15,877 nt of DNA from L227-5C sp038209275 (GTDB lineage: Bacteria; Chloroflexota; Chloroflexia; Chloroheliales; Chloroheliaceae), in contig JBBQXW010000156.1 in the NCBI GenBank assembly GCA_038209275.1, forward strand, positions 1 to 15,877, read 5' to 3'. Positions 1 to 7,993 of the stretch are shown in pieces. The position numbers and the translations under genes are program-made. The notes beneath the pieces were generated by a model. The model saw nothing but the letters and a program-made list of their open reading frames with translations, did not search any database and was not told the origin of the DNA. Numbering within the stretch: position 1 is the first letter of the stretch; each line of letters opens with the position of its first letter.

Positions 1-1
1 A

Positions 2-3000
2 GCGGCGGGCGATAGCGACGAGGTGGTAATTGATTTCGATATGGGCGCGCTCTGGCTGGCGGAGGCTCAATCTGATATTGACCGACTGAACGAACTTATC
101 AGCGAATTTGACGAGAACGACAACAATACGGAAGATGCCGCCAAAATCAAGGATATTACGACCCGCCTCCGCAAAGGCGCGGATATGATGGATTTGGAAA
201 ATATTACCAGTCAGCTAGGGCGGATTGAAACTGCCGCCGACGCGGTTTTGCAGGGCGAACTCAAGCCCTACATGTCGGGCGCGGACATTTTCAACTATGA
301 ACTGGCTGGCCTTATGATACTGGTGCAACCCTATCAGCAAGGCGCACGCGACTATATCAATAATGTTGAGGCCGAACAAGCGGCAGTGCTGGCGGCTTCT
401 ATGCCTGCGGCAGTTGCCAGCGCCCCCGAAGCAGAAGAAGAATCCGAGGCTGAAACTGACGCTGAGACACCCGAAACTCTTGAACCGGCGGTAGCCGCCC
501 CGCTAGTTTTTGCCCAAACTGCCTCGCCCCCGGTCGGGGTAGAGGTGGACGAGGAGCTGGCGATAGTTTTTGCTACCGAAGCGGAAGAGCATATTCAAAA
601 TCTGGATACGCGGCTGGCCCAATTAGAGCGCAACCCCAACAATCGCGAGTTGTTACGTGAAATCCGCCGCACGGCCCATACGCTTAAAGGCTCGGCAGCG
701 ATGGTCGGCTTTAATATTATCAGCCAGACCGCTCACCTGATGGAAGATTTGCTTGACCGTCTTTTCGATGGCTCAATGGCGGTTTCGCAGGAAGTAGTTG
801 AGCTACTTTTCGCTACTTTTAACGCGATTGATAATATGGTACGTGGCCTGAGCAGTTCCCGGCCCGAAGACCCCGCCAAACTGGACGCTTTGCGGCCTCG
901 CTATGCCGCGCTGCTCAGTGGCGTAGCACAAGAAGAACAGGGTAGCGGCGGGATTGTCATTTTTGACAAAAAAGACCGCCCTGCCCCGGCAATTATCCGG
1001 GCCAACCAGACCGAAGCGCTCCCCGCAATTGCGGCCCGTACTATCAGTGAAGAAGAAGTAGCGGCTATAGAGGCGGCCCAGGAGCAGCAGGTGGCCCAGG
1101 AACGGGCCGAACTTTCTCCAATGACGGCGGCAGCTGCCATTCCCGCTGCCGGACCTGCCCGCGATGTTGAAATCGCCGCCCGTGTTCCGATTAAGCGGCT
1201 CGACGGCATGATGAACCAGGTTGGCGAACTGGTTATCAACCGCACCGTCCTCGAACGCCGCAATCAGATTCTGGCGCATACCGTCGAAGAACTGGCGCTT
1301 TCGATTAAACGGCTTCAGCGGGTCAGCCGCGAACTGGAAACCCGCTACGAAGTTGAGTTGCTCAAAAATTCGGCGGTCAATTCGCCTAGTCCGCTTATGA
1401 GCGCAGCAACAGTTGGCCCAACCGCTTACCGTCCTGGCACTAACGGCGGTTTTTCCAGCAGCAACGGCGGGAACGGTAGCAATGGGATGGACTATGCCAG
1501 AACTACCGCTTCCGGCGAGTTTGATACGCTGGAAATGGATCAATACACCGAATTTCACACCCTTTCCCGCGAAATGAGCGAAACGGTGGCTGACCTTGCC
1601 GCCGCCCAACGTGAACTCGATACTTTGCGTTCCGATTTGGAAAACGTCACTATTCAGCAATCTCGCATCAGCGACGACTTGCAGGATAAGCTGGTGAAGG
1701 TGCGCCTTGTCCCCATTTCCAACCTGACCCCGCGCCTTTACCGTACCGTTCGCACCATCGCCGCTTCCCAAAAGAAAGAAATCGAGTTTGTCGTTTCCGG
1801 CGAAAATACTCAGGTAGATAAAACTATCTTTGAAGAAATCGGCGACCCCTTGCTCCACATCATCCGCAACGCGGTAGACCATGGAATTGAGTCGCCGGTA
1901 GAGCGTCAACGGCAGGGCAAGCCCGAAAAAGGCACAATTACTTTTGCCGCCCGTAACGAAGGCGGGTTGGTAGTCATCGAAGTGCGCGACGACGGCGCGG
2001 GTTTTCATCTGGAAGACATCCGGCAGCGCGCCATTGAAAAAGGTTTTATTCAGGCCGATGCCCAGCTTACCCGCGACGAAATTTATGACCTGACTTTCTT
2101 GCCGGGCTTTAGCACTTCGGTCACTATCAGCGATATTTCGGGGCGCGGTATCGGAATGGACGTGGTGCGCTCGAATATTCTGAAGCTCAAGGGGACTATC
2201 GAAATTCAAAGCGAGGAAGGGCAGGGAACCGCTTTCATCATTCGTCTGCCTACGACCCTGGCGATTACGCGCGCTTTGCTGGTGCGGGCGGGTGGTTACA
2301 GCTACGCCATTCCGCTTAACGTCATCGAGCAATCCACCCGTTTTGAGCCGACTCTGGTCGAGGATTACGGTTCTCGCGCTTATTATAAGTTGGGCGAGGA
2401 ACGAGTGCCTTTGCTTGAACTCGGTCAGATTTTGCACCTGCCAGAACACGCCCAACGCTCTACCGATTTTGACGATGACGAAACCGACCAGCCCGGCAAT
2501 CGTCGAGAGCAACCGCTACTGGTAATTGCCGGGCCGGAAAAAGTGGTACTGCGAGTGGACAAATTGCTGGGTCAGCCCGAAGTGGTGGTCAAAGGGCTTG
2601 GCACGCACATTAAATACGTTCCCGGTGTAATCGGCGCAACCACCCTCGGTAGTGGTGAAGTCGTGCTTATTCTCAATCTTAGCGATTTGATTGCCCAGGC
2701 TACTGGCAAACGTACCCGTGCCACCACTGCGGTGTCGGCGGCAGGCACCAGTCGGGCAGCCTGGGAGCGTGTCCGTACCGAAATTCGGAACAAGCAGACT
2801 GGTCTTACTACTGGCTCGTTGGGCCAGCGTCCGCGTGTTACAACCGAACGCCGCACGCCGCTTGTTCAGGTAGTGGACGACTCGCTCTCGATGCGGAAGG
2901 TGCTTTCCAGCGCCCTTGAAAAGGCGGGCTATCGCGTCCGTACTAGCAAAGACGGTCAGGAAGCGCTTGAGACCATTCAGCACAGCGCGCCGGATTTGAT

Positions 3001-3235
3001 TTTGATGGACATCGAAATGCCGCGTATGGATGGCTACGAACTAACCAGCTTGCTGAAGAGCCGCGAAGCTTTCTACAATATCCCGATTGTGATGCTGACC
3101 AGCCGGGCCGGTCTCAAGCACCGCCAGAAAGCCGAAGAGGTCGGTGCAGACGGCTTTTTGGTCAAGCCCTACAAAGAGGAAGAATTACTCCAAATCGTTG
3201 CTACCCTACTCGAAAGAGCGGCGGTGATTCGGTAG
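2..3235 (+). CDS. CheA-type hybrid histidine kinase with Hpt, CheW and receiver domains (5' partial)
   Basis: The frame is open from base 2 with no stop, so the gene starts before the window; the GTG at 23 is probably internal. Residues below count from that GTG. Residues 1-115 are helical and may be a degenerate Hpt without the histidine. A Glu/Ala/Pro-rich linker follows, then a canonical Hpt at about 178-285 with the phospho-acceptor H219 in RRTAHTLKGSA. The dimerisation helix (PIKRLDGMMNQVGELVINRT) starts near 388 and is interrupted by a Ser/Gly/Asn-rich insert near 474-490. The CheA ATPase has N616 in the N box (HIIRNAVDHG), D656-D657-G658 and GRGIGM at 707-712. A CheW domain spans about 748-890. 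A C-terminal receiver (about 945-1065) has D996 and the VKPYK lysine motif. In known families this layout (PilL/ChpA, FrzE, cyanobacterial PixL type) controls pili, gliding or taxis. No che or pil genes are visible downstream, so the output is unknown. A hairpin at 3244-3313 follows the stop. Confidence 0.95.
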   Translation, partial: AAGDSDEVVIDFDMGALWLAEAQSDIDRLNELISEFDENDNNTEDAAKIKDITTRLRKGADMMDLENITSQLGRIETAADAVLQGELKPYMSGADIFNYELAGLMILVQPYQQGARDYINNVEAEQAAVLAASMPAAVASAPEAEEESEAETDAETPETLEPAVAAPLVFAQTASPPVGVEVDEELAIVFATEAEEHIQNLDTRLAQLERNPNNRELLREIRRTAHTLKGSAAMVGFNIISQTAHLMEDLLDRLFDGSMAVSQEVVELLFATFNAIDNMVRGLSSSRPEDPAKLDALRPRYAALLSGVAQEEQGSGGIVIFDKKDRPAPAIIRANQTEALPAIAARTISEEEVAAIEAAQEQQVAQERAELSPMTAAAAIPAAGPARDVEIAARVPIKRLDGMMNQVGELVINRTVLERRNQILAHTVEELALSIKRLQRVSRELETRYEVELLKNSAVNSPSPLMSAATVGPTAYRPGTNGGFSSSNGGNGSNGMDYARTTASGEFDTLEMDQYTEFHTLSREMSETVADLAAAQRELDTLRSDLENVTIQQSRISDDLQDKLVKVRLVPISNLTPRLYRTVRTIAASQKKEIEFVVSGENTQVDKTIFEEIGDPLLHIIRNAVDHGIESPVERQRQGKPEKGTITFAARNEGGLVVIEVRDDGAGFHLEDIRQRAIEKGFIQADAQLTRDEIYDLTFLPGFSTSVTISDISGRGIGMDVVRSNILKLKGTIEIQSEEGQGTAFIIRLPTTLAITRALLVRAGGYSYAIPLNVIEQSTRFEPTLVEDYGSRAYYKLGEERVPLLELGQILHLPEHAQRSTDFDDDETDQPGNRREQPLLVIAGPEKVVLRVDKLLGQPEVVVKGLGTHIKYVPGVIGATTLGSGEVVLILNLSDLIAQATGKRTRATTAVSAAGTSRAAWERVRTEIRNKQTGLTTGSLGQRPRVTTERRTPLVQVVDDSLSMRKVLSSALEKAGYRVRTSKDGQEALETIQHSAPDLILMDIEMPRMDGYELTSLLKSREAFYNIPIVMLTSRAGLKHRQKAEEVGADGFLVKPYKEEELLQIVATLLERAAVIR

Positions 3236-3243
3236 AGTGCTTA

Positions 3244-3313
3244 CCCGGCCCTGAAGAGCCGGGCTAAAAACGGCAAGCTCAATTGTTTTTAGCCCGGCTC
3301 CTTCAGGGCCGGG
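3244..3313. repeat. REP-like imperfect palindrome between CheA-like and Uma2 genes
   Basis: The left arm 3244-3270 and right arm 3286-3313 are reverse complements except for one inserted base (27 against 28 nt), around a 15-nt loop. The stem is GC-rich (CCCGGCCCTGAAG...) and ends in a run of five A paired with five T next to the loop. It starts 9 bp after the kinase stop. Transcripts could fold here and end or be protected, but no T-run follows the right arm on the + strand, so it fits a dispersed REP-type repeat better than an intrinsic terminator. Confidence 0.8.
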
Positions 3314-3356
3314 AATTCTTTGGCTCAACGCAAAAAACTGACATTTACCGCTAAGG

Positions 3357-3387
3357 TTGCTTTCAGGAATTTTGCTCATGTTATAAT
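3357..3387 (+). promoter_or_regulatory. Possible sigma70-type promoter of the Uma2 gene
   Basis: A perfect -10 hexamer TATAAT lies at 3382-3387. TTGCTT at 3357-3362 could be the -35, but the 19-bp spacer is longer than ideal. The site lies 51 bp before the chosen start codon at 3439. Confidence 0.4.
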
Positions 3388-3438
3388 TATGATGACGGCG
3401 AGGGCTGAATAACAGGCAGGGCAAACAAGAGAACAGGC

Positions 3439-4374
3439 ATGAGTTTAACAAGCACGGAACAGGTACAAGACCAAGAAGAAGAAGAACAAACTCAGGAAGC
3501 AATCGCCGAGTTTGACCGTAGCCGATGGCCGCGTGACATTGTGGAGGCATATCGGCGGCATCGCGGCATATATACGATTGAGAATGCGGATACGATATTG
3601 GAGGAGGAGCCAATTGAACTCTACAATGGTTGGCTGGTCTGGAAAACCTTGACCGACTTTGAGGAGCGCCGGGTAGCCGGAATTATTCAAGAAATTTTAT
3701 CGTTGGCGGCACGCACAGTTAGGTTTGGACAGGCTTACCCGGACATGGTAGAGTGTGAGATGAGCAGTGGCGATTTAATCAAGCCGGATATTTGTCTGGT
3801 TTCAGACGCGCGGGCCAGCCGCATCTTAAAAATCACCGGGCGGAACAAGCGTCAGATTTTGCTCGGTGGGCCAGAATTGGCGATAGAGTTGCGCTCCCCC
3901 TCCAATACTCGCAAGGAAGAGCGAGAGAAGCGACAACAATATTTTGATAATGGAACGTTAGTGGTTTGGGACGTAGACCCGGAGCGCCACAAAATCTGGG
4001 TCTGGAAAGCCGAAAATCCGGCGCAGTCGCAATTATTCCAGAAAGACGATGTAATTACCTGCCCCGAAATTCTACCGGGCTGGCAACGAACTGTCTCCGA
4101 TTTCTTCGCCAAAAATTTGAGTGCCGAAGCAATCGTTGGTGAAGCCGCCCAAACCTGGCGGGCCGAAAGCCGAGCCGAAGGACGAACCGAAGGAGAAAAC
4201 CTGGCACTCCAGAAAATGCTGATGCTACAGGCCCAGGCGCGATTTGGGGCAGAGTTGCCAGCCGACCTGGAAACACAATTGAGCCAATATGACACTGCTC
4301 AATTGCTAGTGCTGGTGGTCAGTATTAGCACCAGCCCAACTTTAGATGATTGGTTAGTTACTTTTCCAGGCTAA
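3439..4374 (+). CDS. Uma2 family (DUF820) PD-(D/E)XK nuclease-fold protein
   Basis: This 311-residue protein matches the Uma2 family, a restriction-endonuclease-like fold that is greatly expanded in Cyanobacteria and Chloroflexota and whose biological role is unknown. Family signatures in order are KPDICLVSD (D117), PELAIELRSPS (E150 and the SPS turn), K164 in REKRQQYF, and a VVWDVDPE strand near 175-182. These correspond to the usual PD, EVxSPS, K..Y and YWxVDP motifs, so the active-site residues seem intact. A Glu/Gln-rich N-terminal stretch (8-24) precedes the domain. After residue 228 comes a charged repeat (RAESRAEGRTEGE) and a helical tail with ARFGAELP, like tails seen on other Uma2 and transposase-derived PD-(D/E)XK proteins. 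No strong Shine-Dalgarno sequence precedes the ATG, so the start is less certain. The gene is monocistronic and converges on the histidine kinase gene, leaving only 12 bp between them. Confidence 0.88.
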   Translation: MSLTSTEQVQDQEEEEQTQEAIAEFDRSRWPRDIVEAYRRHRGIYTIENADTILEEEPIELYNGWLVWKTLTDFEERRVAGIIQEILSLAARTVRFGQAYPDMVECEMSSGDLIKPDICLVSDARASRILKITGRNKRQILLGGPELAIELRSPSNTRKEEREKRQQYFDNGTLVVWDVDPERHKIWVWKAENPAQSQLFQKDDVITCPEILPGWQRTVSDFFAKNLSAEAIVGEAAQTWRAESRAEGRTEGENLALQKMLMLQAQARFGAELPADLETQLSQYDTAQLLVLVVSISTSPTLDDWLVTFPG

Positions 4375-4386
4375 AAACTTGTTTAA

Positions 4387-6600
4387 CTACCAGCTTCCCT
4401 CTGGTAACGTCAGCAGCACGCGAGTGTAACTTCCCGGCAAGCTTTCCATTACCATTGAACCGCCAACTACTGCCATAAGGGTAGTGTGCAGCGCCAGCCC
4501 TTGTCCGCTACCTTCGTTTGAGGCTTTAGCCGCACCCAGCCCAACCCCGTTATCTTCAATTTGAATTTCCAGGCCGTTTTCCCATTTTACATTTACTTGC
4601 AAGTGAAAAAGCGGCACACCTTTTCCATTTACAGGAGTCGGGCGACCATAGCGAGCGGCATTTCGGATAGCTTCGCGGGCGGCGTAAAAAAGCACTTCCG
4701 CCGTCAGCAAAGGGATAGACTGGGCTTGCCGGGTCGCTTCCGGCTCGATTTCCCAGATTATATCATCGAAGGCATTGCCTAATTCATCATCTAGCGCCTG
4801 CTTTAGCGCACCGACCAGCCCAAGCTGCGACACTTTGGGGGCAGCAGTGGCGGGCATATCGCGCAACAAGTTAGAAATCTGGTGATGAGCATCAGTTAGC
4901 AGTGTCAGGGCTTCGGACGAAGAAGAACTGGCTTCGGCTTCGCCGGATGAAGCGCGGCGCAGGGCTGGTTGGCTGCTCAGGCTCAACATGGCGGTATGCA
5001 GCAAGGGTAACACTTCGTCGTGCAGCACCCGGCGGGTGCGGCGGTCAAGCAACTGGCTTTCGACCAGACGCTGACGCTGCAAAGCCATCAGGCGCTGGGC
5101 AATCTGGGCGGTGGCCTGGGTATCAATCAAGCGTTCGCCGCTGGCCCGCGCAATTTCGATTTCTTCCTGGCTGTAGAGGCCGCCACTGCTCTTTTCACCC
5201 AGTAACAGCACTCCAATCAGACCGCGTTCGCTCCAGAGCGGCACGGCCCACATTGCTCCGCCGTAATAAATCGGGTCGAGCGGCAAACAAATTGCCTGGG
5301 GCGAAGTAAGTTGGGCCGCAATTTCGGACAGGGGCGGTAGCGAAGTGGCGAGGGCTTTGTTTGGGTAAGCCAACGCTGTTCCAACCAACGGCGATAACGG
5401 CCCTAGCGCGACCAGATAAGCTACTCGCGCTCCCAGCACGTTTTCGCACAGAGCGCGAAAAGGCGTTTCCATATCCATTTCGGGCGGGGTAGTAAAATTA
5501 GTAGCAAACTCGGCAGAGCTTGAGCCAGTCAATAAATAGTCGTACAGACGCTGGCTGGTGACGAAAGGCCGCAGGTGGTCAATATAGCGTTCGCGCTCGG
5601 CGTAGGCCCGCCAGCTATAGAGGGCGTAAAAAACCGTCATCAAAATAGTGGTCAATAGCAGGCCATAAATCGGGCGTACCTGGTTCGCCAGAATCCAGCC
5701 GACCATTGTGCCATAGCCCGCCGCCAGCATAATCACGCTGTACCATTGCCGCTTGAGACCTTGCCGGGGTAGCGTTTTGCCAGTGAAAATCTCATAGGAG
5801 ACAATCGCCTGGCCCAGCAGCAGAACCGCCACCGCAATCAGGCTGGCGATTATCAGGTCGAACCAGAGCAGGCTGGTTTCCATGTCATTATAGAGGTTGT
5901 AGAGGCTGCGCTGCCGGGCGTTCATAATAATCCATAAAATGGCCCAGGCTACCATTAAGCTGACCAGCAGCAGCACCACCGAAGCAGCCGCCAGCCAGGG
6001 CCGCGCCCGTCCTCGCGCTAAATCGCCCATCACTCGCTCGGACGGGGCAGGTCGTCGTATTACATCCAGCGACAGGCCGATGCACATCACGCAATAAAGC
6101 GGATAGACCAGCGCCAGGAGCGGAATACCTGCCAGCGTCGGTGTATCGGAAAGATTAAGCTGCGCTACTTGCGAATATGACGGTAAGGGATTGGCAAACA
6201 AAAAAAGCCCACCCATTACCACTGCCAAAAAAATGACAAGCCCAAACCAGGCGCGTTGCCAGCGATATTCTTTGGACGGGCGATTTTCTTTTTTCCAGAA
6301 GCCAGTATGCCACAGCATCACCACATACCATGCGAACGGCAAGGCAATCACAGGTATCCAGCCCACGTACCACCAGAAATTCATGCCAGTACTGATAGTA
6401 CGCAAGCCCTGCCCCAGAATAGCGGTGTGGCTGACAAAAAATGCTCCGCCCAATAGCAACCCGCCGCCCGCCAGCACAATATTGCCCCAGGTGCGATGCT
6501 CGGCGTTTAGCACCACGGTCATGCCCAACCAGAGCAATATCATGGTATTGAATAGCGAGACGGTTAGAATTAGCCAGTTAAGCCAGATGTCACCGCTCAT
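4387..6600 (-). CDS. Membrane histidine kinase: nine predicted TM segments, GAF, NarL-type kinase core
   Basis: The start is set at 6600 (737 aa): this ATG forms an ATGA overlap with the response-regulator stop (6597-6599) and is preceded by GGGAGGGG. An ATG seven codons upstream is less likely. About nine hydrophobic segments lie near residues 8-28, 40-60, 77-98, 117-136, 157-178, 200-225, 243-268, 286-305 and 311-331. They form a sensor region I do not match to a named family. A GAF-like domain follows at about 380-505, then a coiled segment and an H box RRTRRVLHDEVLPLLH with probable phospho-acceptor H527. The ATPase has N647 in REAIRNAARYG, DNGVGL and GQGLAL. The H box resembles the HisKA_3 (NarX/DesK) type but is divergent, with LHDEV in place of the usual LHDGL. 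The partner is the LuxR-type regulator encoded just upstream on the same transcript. The signal is unknown; a membrane-embedded or lipid-linked cue would be inference only. Confidence 0.9.
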   Translation of the reverse strand: MSGDIWLNWLILTVSLFNTMILLWLGMTVVLNAEHRTWGNIVLAGGGLLLGGAFFVSHTAILGQGLRTISTGMNFWWYVGWIPVIALPFAWYVVMLWHTGFWKKENRPSKEYRWQRAWFGLVIFLAVVMGGLFLFANPLPSYSQVAQLNLSDTPTLAGIPLLALVYPLYCVMCIGLSLDVIRRPAPSERVMGDLARGRARPWLAAASVVLLLVSLMVAWAILWIIMNARQRSLYNLYNDMETSLLWFDLIIASLIAVAVLLLGQAIVSYEIFTGKTLPRQGLKRQWYSVIMLAAGYGTMVGWILANQVRPIYGLLLTTILMTVFYALYSWRAYAERERYIDHLRPFVTSQRLYDYLLTGSSSAEFATNFTTPPEMDMETPFRALCENVLGARVAYLVALGPLSPLVGTALAYPNKALATSLPPLSEIAAQLTSPQAICLPLDPIYYGGAMWAVPLWSERGLIGVLLLGEKSSGGLYSQEEIEIARASGERLIDTQATAQIAQRLMALQRQRLVESQLLDRRTRRVLHDEVLPLLHTAMLSLSSQPALRRASSGEAEASSSSSEALTLLTDAHHQISNLLRDMPATAAPKVSQLGLVGALKQALDDELGNAFDDIIWEIEPEATRQAQSIPLLTAEVLFYAAREAIRNAARYGRPTPVNGKGVPLFHLQVNVKWENGLEIQIEDNGVGLGAAKASNEGSGQGLALHTTLMAVVGGSMVMESLPGSYTRVLLTLPEGSW

Positions 6601-7337
6601 TGCCCCTCCCACACAATCCATTCGCCCCGCTCGTCCATTATTCGCATTGTGCCGTCGCCATCCCAGGCTATCAGCCGTCCGACCCGTGCAATAATGGCGG
6701 CGCGGGTGCGGGCCACTTTTTCGTCGGTGTTGGTGTCGTTTAGTCCCCAGGCGGCGTAAATTTCGCCGTTCGTCCGGCTGATAGTGCGCTTGTCCCGAAA
6801 GCCCATGCGGGTGGCGATTTGCTCGTTGGTCATACCCAGCGCTAACATCCGAGCGACGGCTTGTTCGTTTGGTTCTAGCAGGGCCATTGGCGCTTGTTCA
6901 TCTTTGTGCCGCACTTCCTGCACCCGCGATTCAATTTCCGGGTCAATAAAACTGCGCCCGGCTACGGCATCTTGCAGCAAAGGCACAATCATCTGAGGCA
7001 GCAAATAATTCGATTTTCGGACATAGGCGTAATGGCTCAAAATGCCGGAGCGCCGGAAAGCCCGGTAATAGGCATCGTCATCCTGAATCGAGTAAAACAC
7101 GACGGGCAGACGCGGAAATTCTCGCCGAATCGCTACCGCCGCCTCAATTCCGTTCGTTATCCCGGCCAGTTGCACATCCATCAAAATTGCATCGGGCCGG
7201 GCGACCAGACACAGAGCCAGTGCTTCCTCGCCGGTATCGCAATCGCGCCCTACCTGCACCATTCCAGTGTTTTCCAATCCCTGCTTCAAGGCTGGACGCA
7301 ACCGCTCGTTATCTTCGACTAGGAGCAAATCAATCAT
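6597..7337 (-). CDS. Response regulator, receiver plus LuxR/NarL-like HTH
   Basis: This 246-aa regulator has an N-terminal receiver (1-120) with the acidic pair E8-D9, phospho-acceptor D54 in ILMDVQL, switch S83 and K108. A C-terminal helix-turn-helix region follows at about 150-215 (LEPNEQAVARMLALGMTNEQIATRMGF), similar to LuxR/GerE domains. It is longer than usual after the recognition helix and ends in a Trp-rich tail (IAWDGDGTMRIMDERGEWIVWEGQ begins there). It is the cognate partner of the membrane kinase, whose start overlaps its stop by 4 nt, so the two should be made in a fixed ratio. No strong Shine-Dalgarno precedes the ATG. That start codon overlaps the stop of a 16-codon remnant frame (7384-7334), which suggests that a toxin-antitoxin transcript may once have read into this operon. 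Confidence 0.92.
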   Translation of the reverse strand: MIDLLLVEDNERLRPALKQGLENTGMVQVGRDCDTGEEALALCLVARPDAILMDVQLAGITNGIEAAVAIRREFPRLPVVFYSIQDDDAYYRAFRRSGILSHYAYVRKSNYLLPQMIVPLLQDAVAGRSFIDPEIESRVQEVRHKDEQAPMALLEPNEQAVARMLALGMTNEQIATRMGFRDKRTISRTNGEIYAAWGLNDTNTDEKVARTRAAIIARVGRLIAWDGDGTMRIMDERGEWIVWEGQ

Positions 7338-7384
7338 AAATATAATTCTTTGATTATGTAGTTGGTGTTAGTTATAACAGTCAT
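7334..7384 (-). pseudogene. Sixteen-codon stub resembling the N-terminus of a PIN-domain (VapC-like) toxin
   Basis: A short frame starts with ATG at 7384 inside an ATGA overlap with the stop of the antitoxin-like frame, the usual arrangement in VapBC operons. It reads MTVITNTNYIIKELYL and then stops at 7336-7334. PIN toxins typically begin with a strand followed by DTNVL or DTNVI; here the catalytic Asp position would be Asn (NTNY). The stop overlaps the response-regulator start codon. The likeness rests on a very short stretch plus the gene order, so this is inference; it may instead be a small leader peptide coupling translation into the regulator gene. Confidence 0.45.
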
Positions 7385-7550
7385 AGTTCCCGTCGTCCTT
7401 CGCGGACAGCATCTACTGCGCTAACGCCTTCGGGCCAATCTTTACTAATTTCTTCTGACAACGCTTTTAGTTTGGCTAAAATAGCTAGATCGGCTTTGAC
7501 ATCATCAGAATTTATCGGTTTTGATTTCTTTTTAGCTTTCTTAACTTCAT
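7381..7550 (-). pseudogene. Frameshifted small antitoxin-like gene (VapB-like)
   Basis: A minus-strand frame ending at 7381 encodes a lysine-rich N-terminus and then SDDVKADLAILAKLKALSEE and ISKDWPEGVSAVDAVREGRR. It has no start codon of its own after the upstream in-frame stop. An ATG at 7550 with an ideal AAGGAG five bases upstream lies in a different frame, which stops after 12 codons. A single-base indel near the start would join the two into a product of about 57 aa. The C-terminal pattern (helix, Trp-Pro-x-Gly, Ser-Ala-Val-x-Ala-Val, Arg-rich end) is like small antitoxin-type proteins encoded before PIN toxins, as I recall them. Whether the shift is real, programmed or a sequencing error cannot be decided from this window; no classic slippery heptamer is seen. 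Confidence 0.55.
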
Positions 7551-7610
7551 GGCTACTCCTTTTTCACGACGAGATATAACTGGCTCGGACACGGATTAAT
7601 TTCAGTAGGG

Positions 7611-7780
7611 GGCTAATTGAATTCGTCCCATGTGGTGCATCAAGCTAAAGGTTTATTCTTGAAGATGGTACGCGATGGTAGTCCGCCCTGGACTAAATTC
7701 CGGGCGGACCAACGCTAACCACTAATTTCAAGGCTTAATTCCTTAGCTTGATGCACCACATGGGACGAATTCAATTAGCC
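7611..7780. mobile_element. MITE-like element with perfect 38-bp terminal inverted repeats
   Basis: The left end 7611-7648 and right end 7743-7780 are perfect 38-nt reverse complements (GGCTAATTGAATTCGTCCCA... and its mirror). The 94-bp centre carries a smaller GC-rich hairpin, GTCCGCCC at 7681-7688 against GGGCGGAC at 7702-7709. No coding frame spans it, and I see no clear target-site duplication. Perfect ends suggest recent movement or maintenance by pairing. It sits between the toxin-antitoxin remnant and the VanZ-like gene. Confidence 0.75.
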
Positions 7781-7993
7781 TCTACCAAGTGAACTATATT
7801 TAGCCGTACTCTAGCTTTTGTTCATCGGCCTGTCAAGCACTCAAGTGCGCCAGCTACTTAACTCAAAAGGTGTAAGTATTAGCGACCTTCCGCTAAAGTA
7901 TTGGTAGGTGTACCGCTTCTTCTATTTTAGATTAGCGCGCTCAGGAAGTAAATATCGTATCTGGCTAAGTTGCAGTAGCTAAGGAGAAATATT
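7781..7993. other. AT-rich leader of the VanZ-like gene, no confident sites
   Basis: No coding frame or convincing hairpin was found here. The only clear signal is AAGGAG at 7981-7986, the ribosome binding site of the next gene. I could not choose a promoter with confidence. Confidence 0.4.

Noticed and set aside
803..2512. Open frame of 569 codons on the minus strand across the CheA-type gene
   Set aside because: It lies wholly antisense to a gene with clear Hpt, ATPase and CheW motifs. Its translation has low-complexity stretches and no recognisable domain; it is a shadow of the codon bias.
3439..4374. Uma2 gene as a transposase remnant
   Set aside because: The frame is full length with the family motifs in order and its own -10 element; only the tail resembles transposase-type tails.
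4902..5309. Plus-strand frame antisense to the histidine kinase
   Set aside because: Arg/Gly/Ala-rich translation without a domain, overlapping the well-supported GAF and H-box region of the kinase.
7384..7550. Programmed -1 frameshift in the antitoxin-like gene
   Set aside because: No X XXY YYZ slippery heptamer in the right frame and no clear downstream stimulatory structure; a simple indel is more economical.
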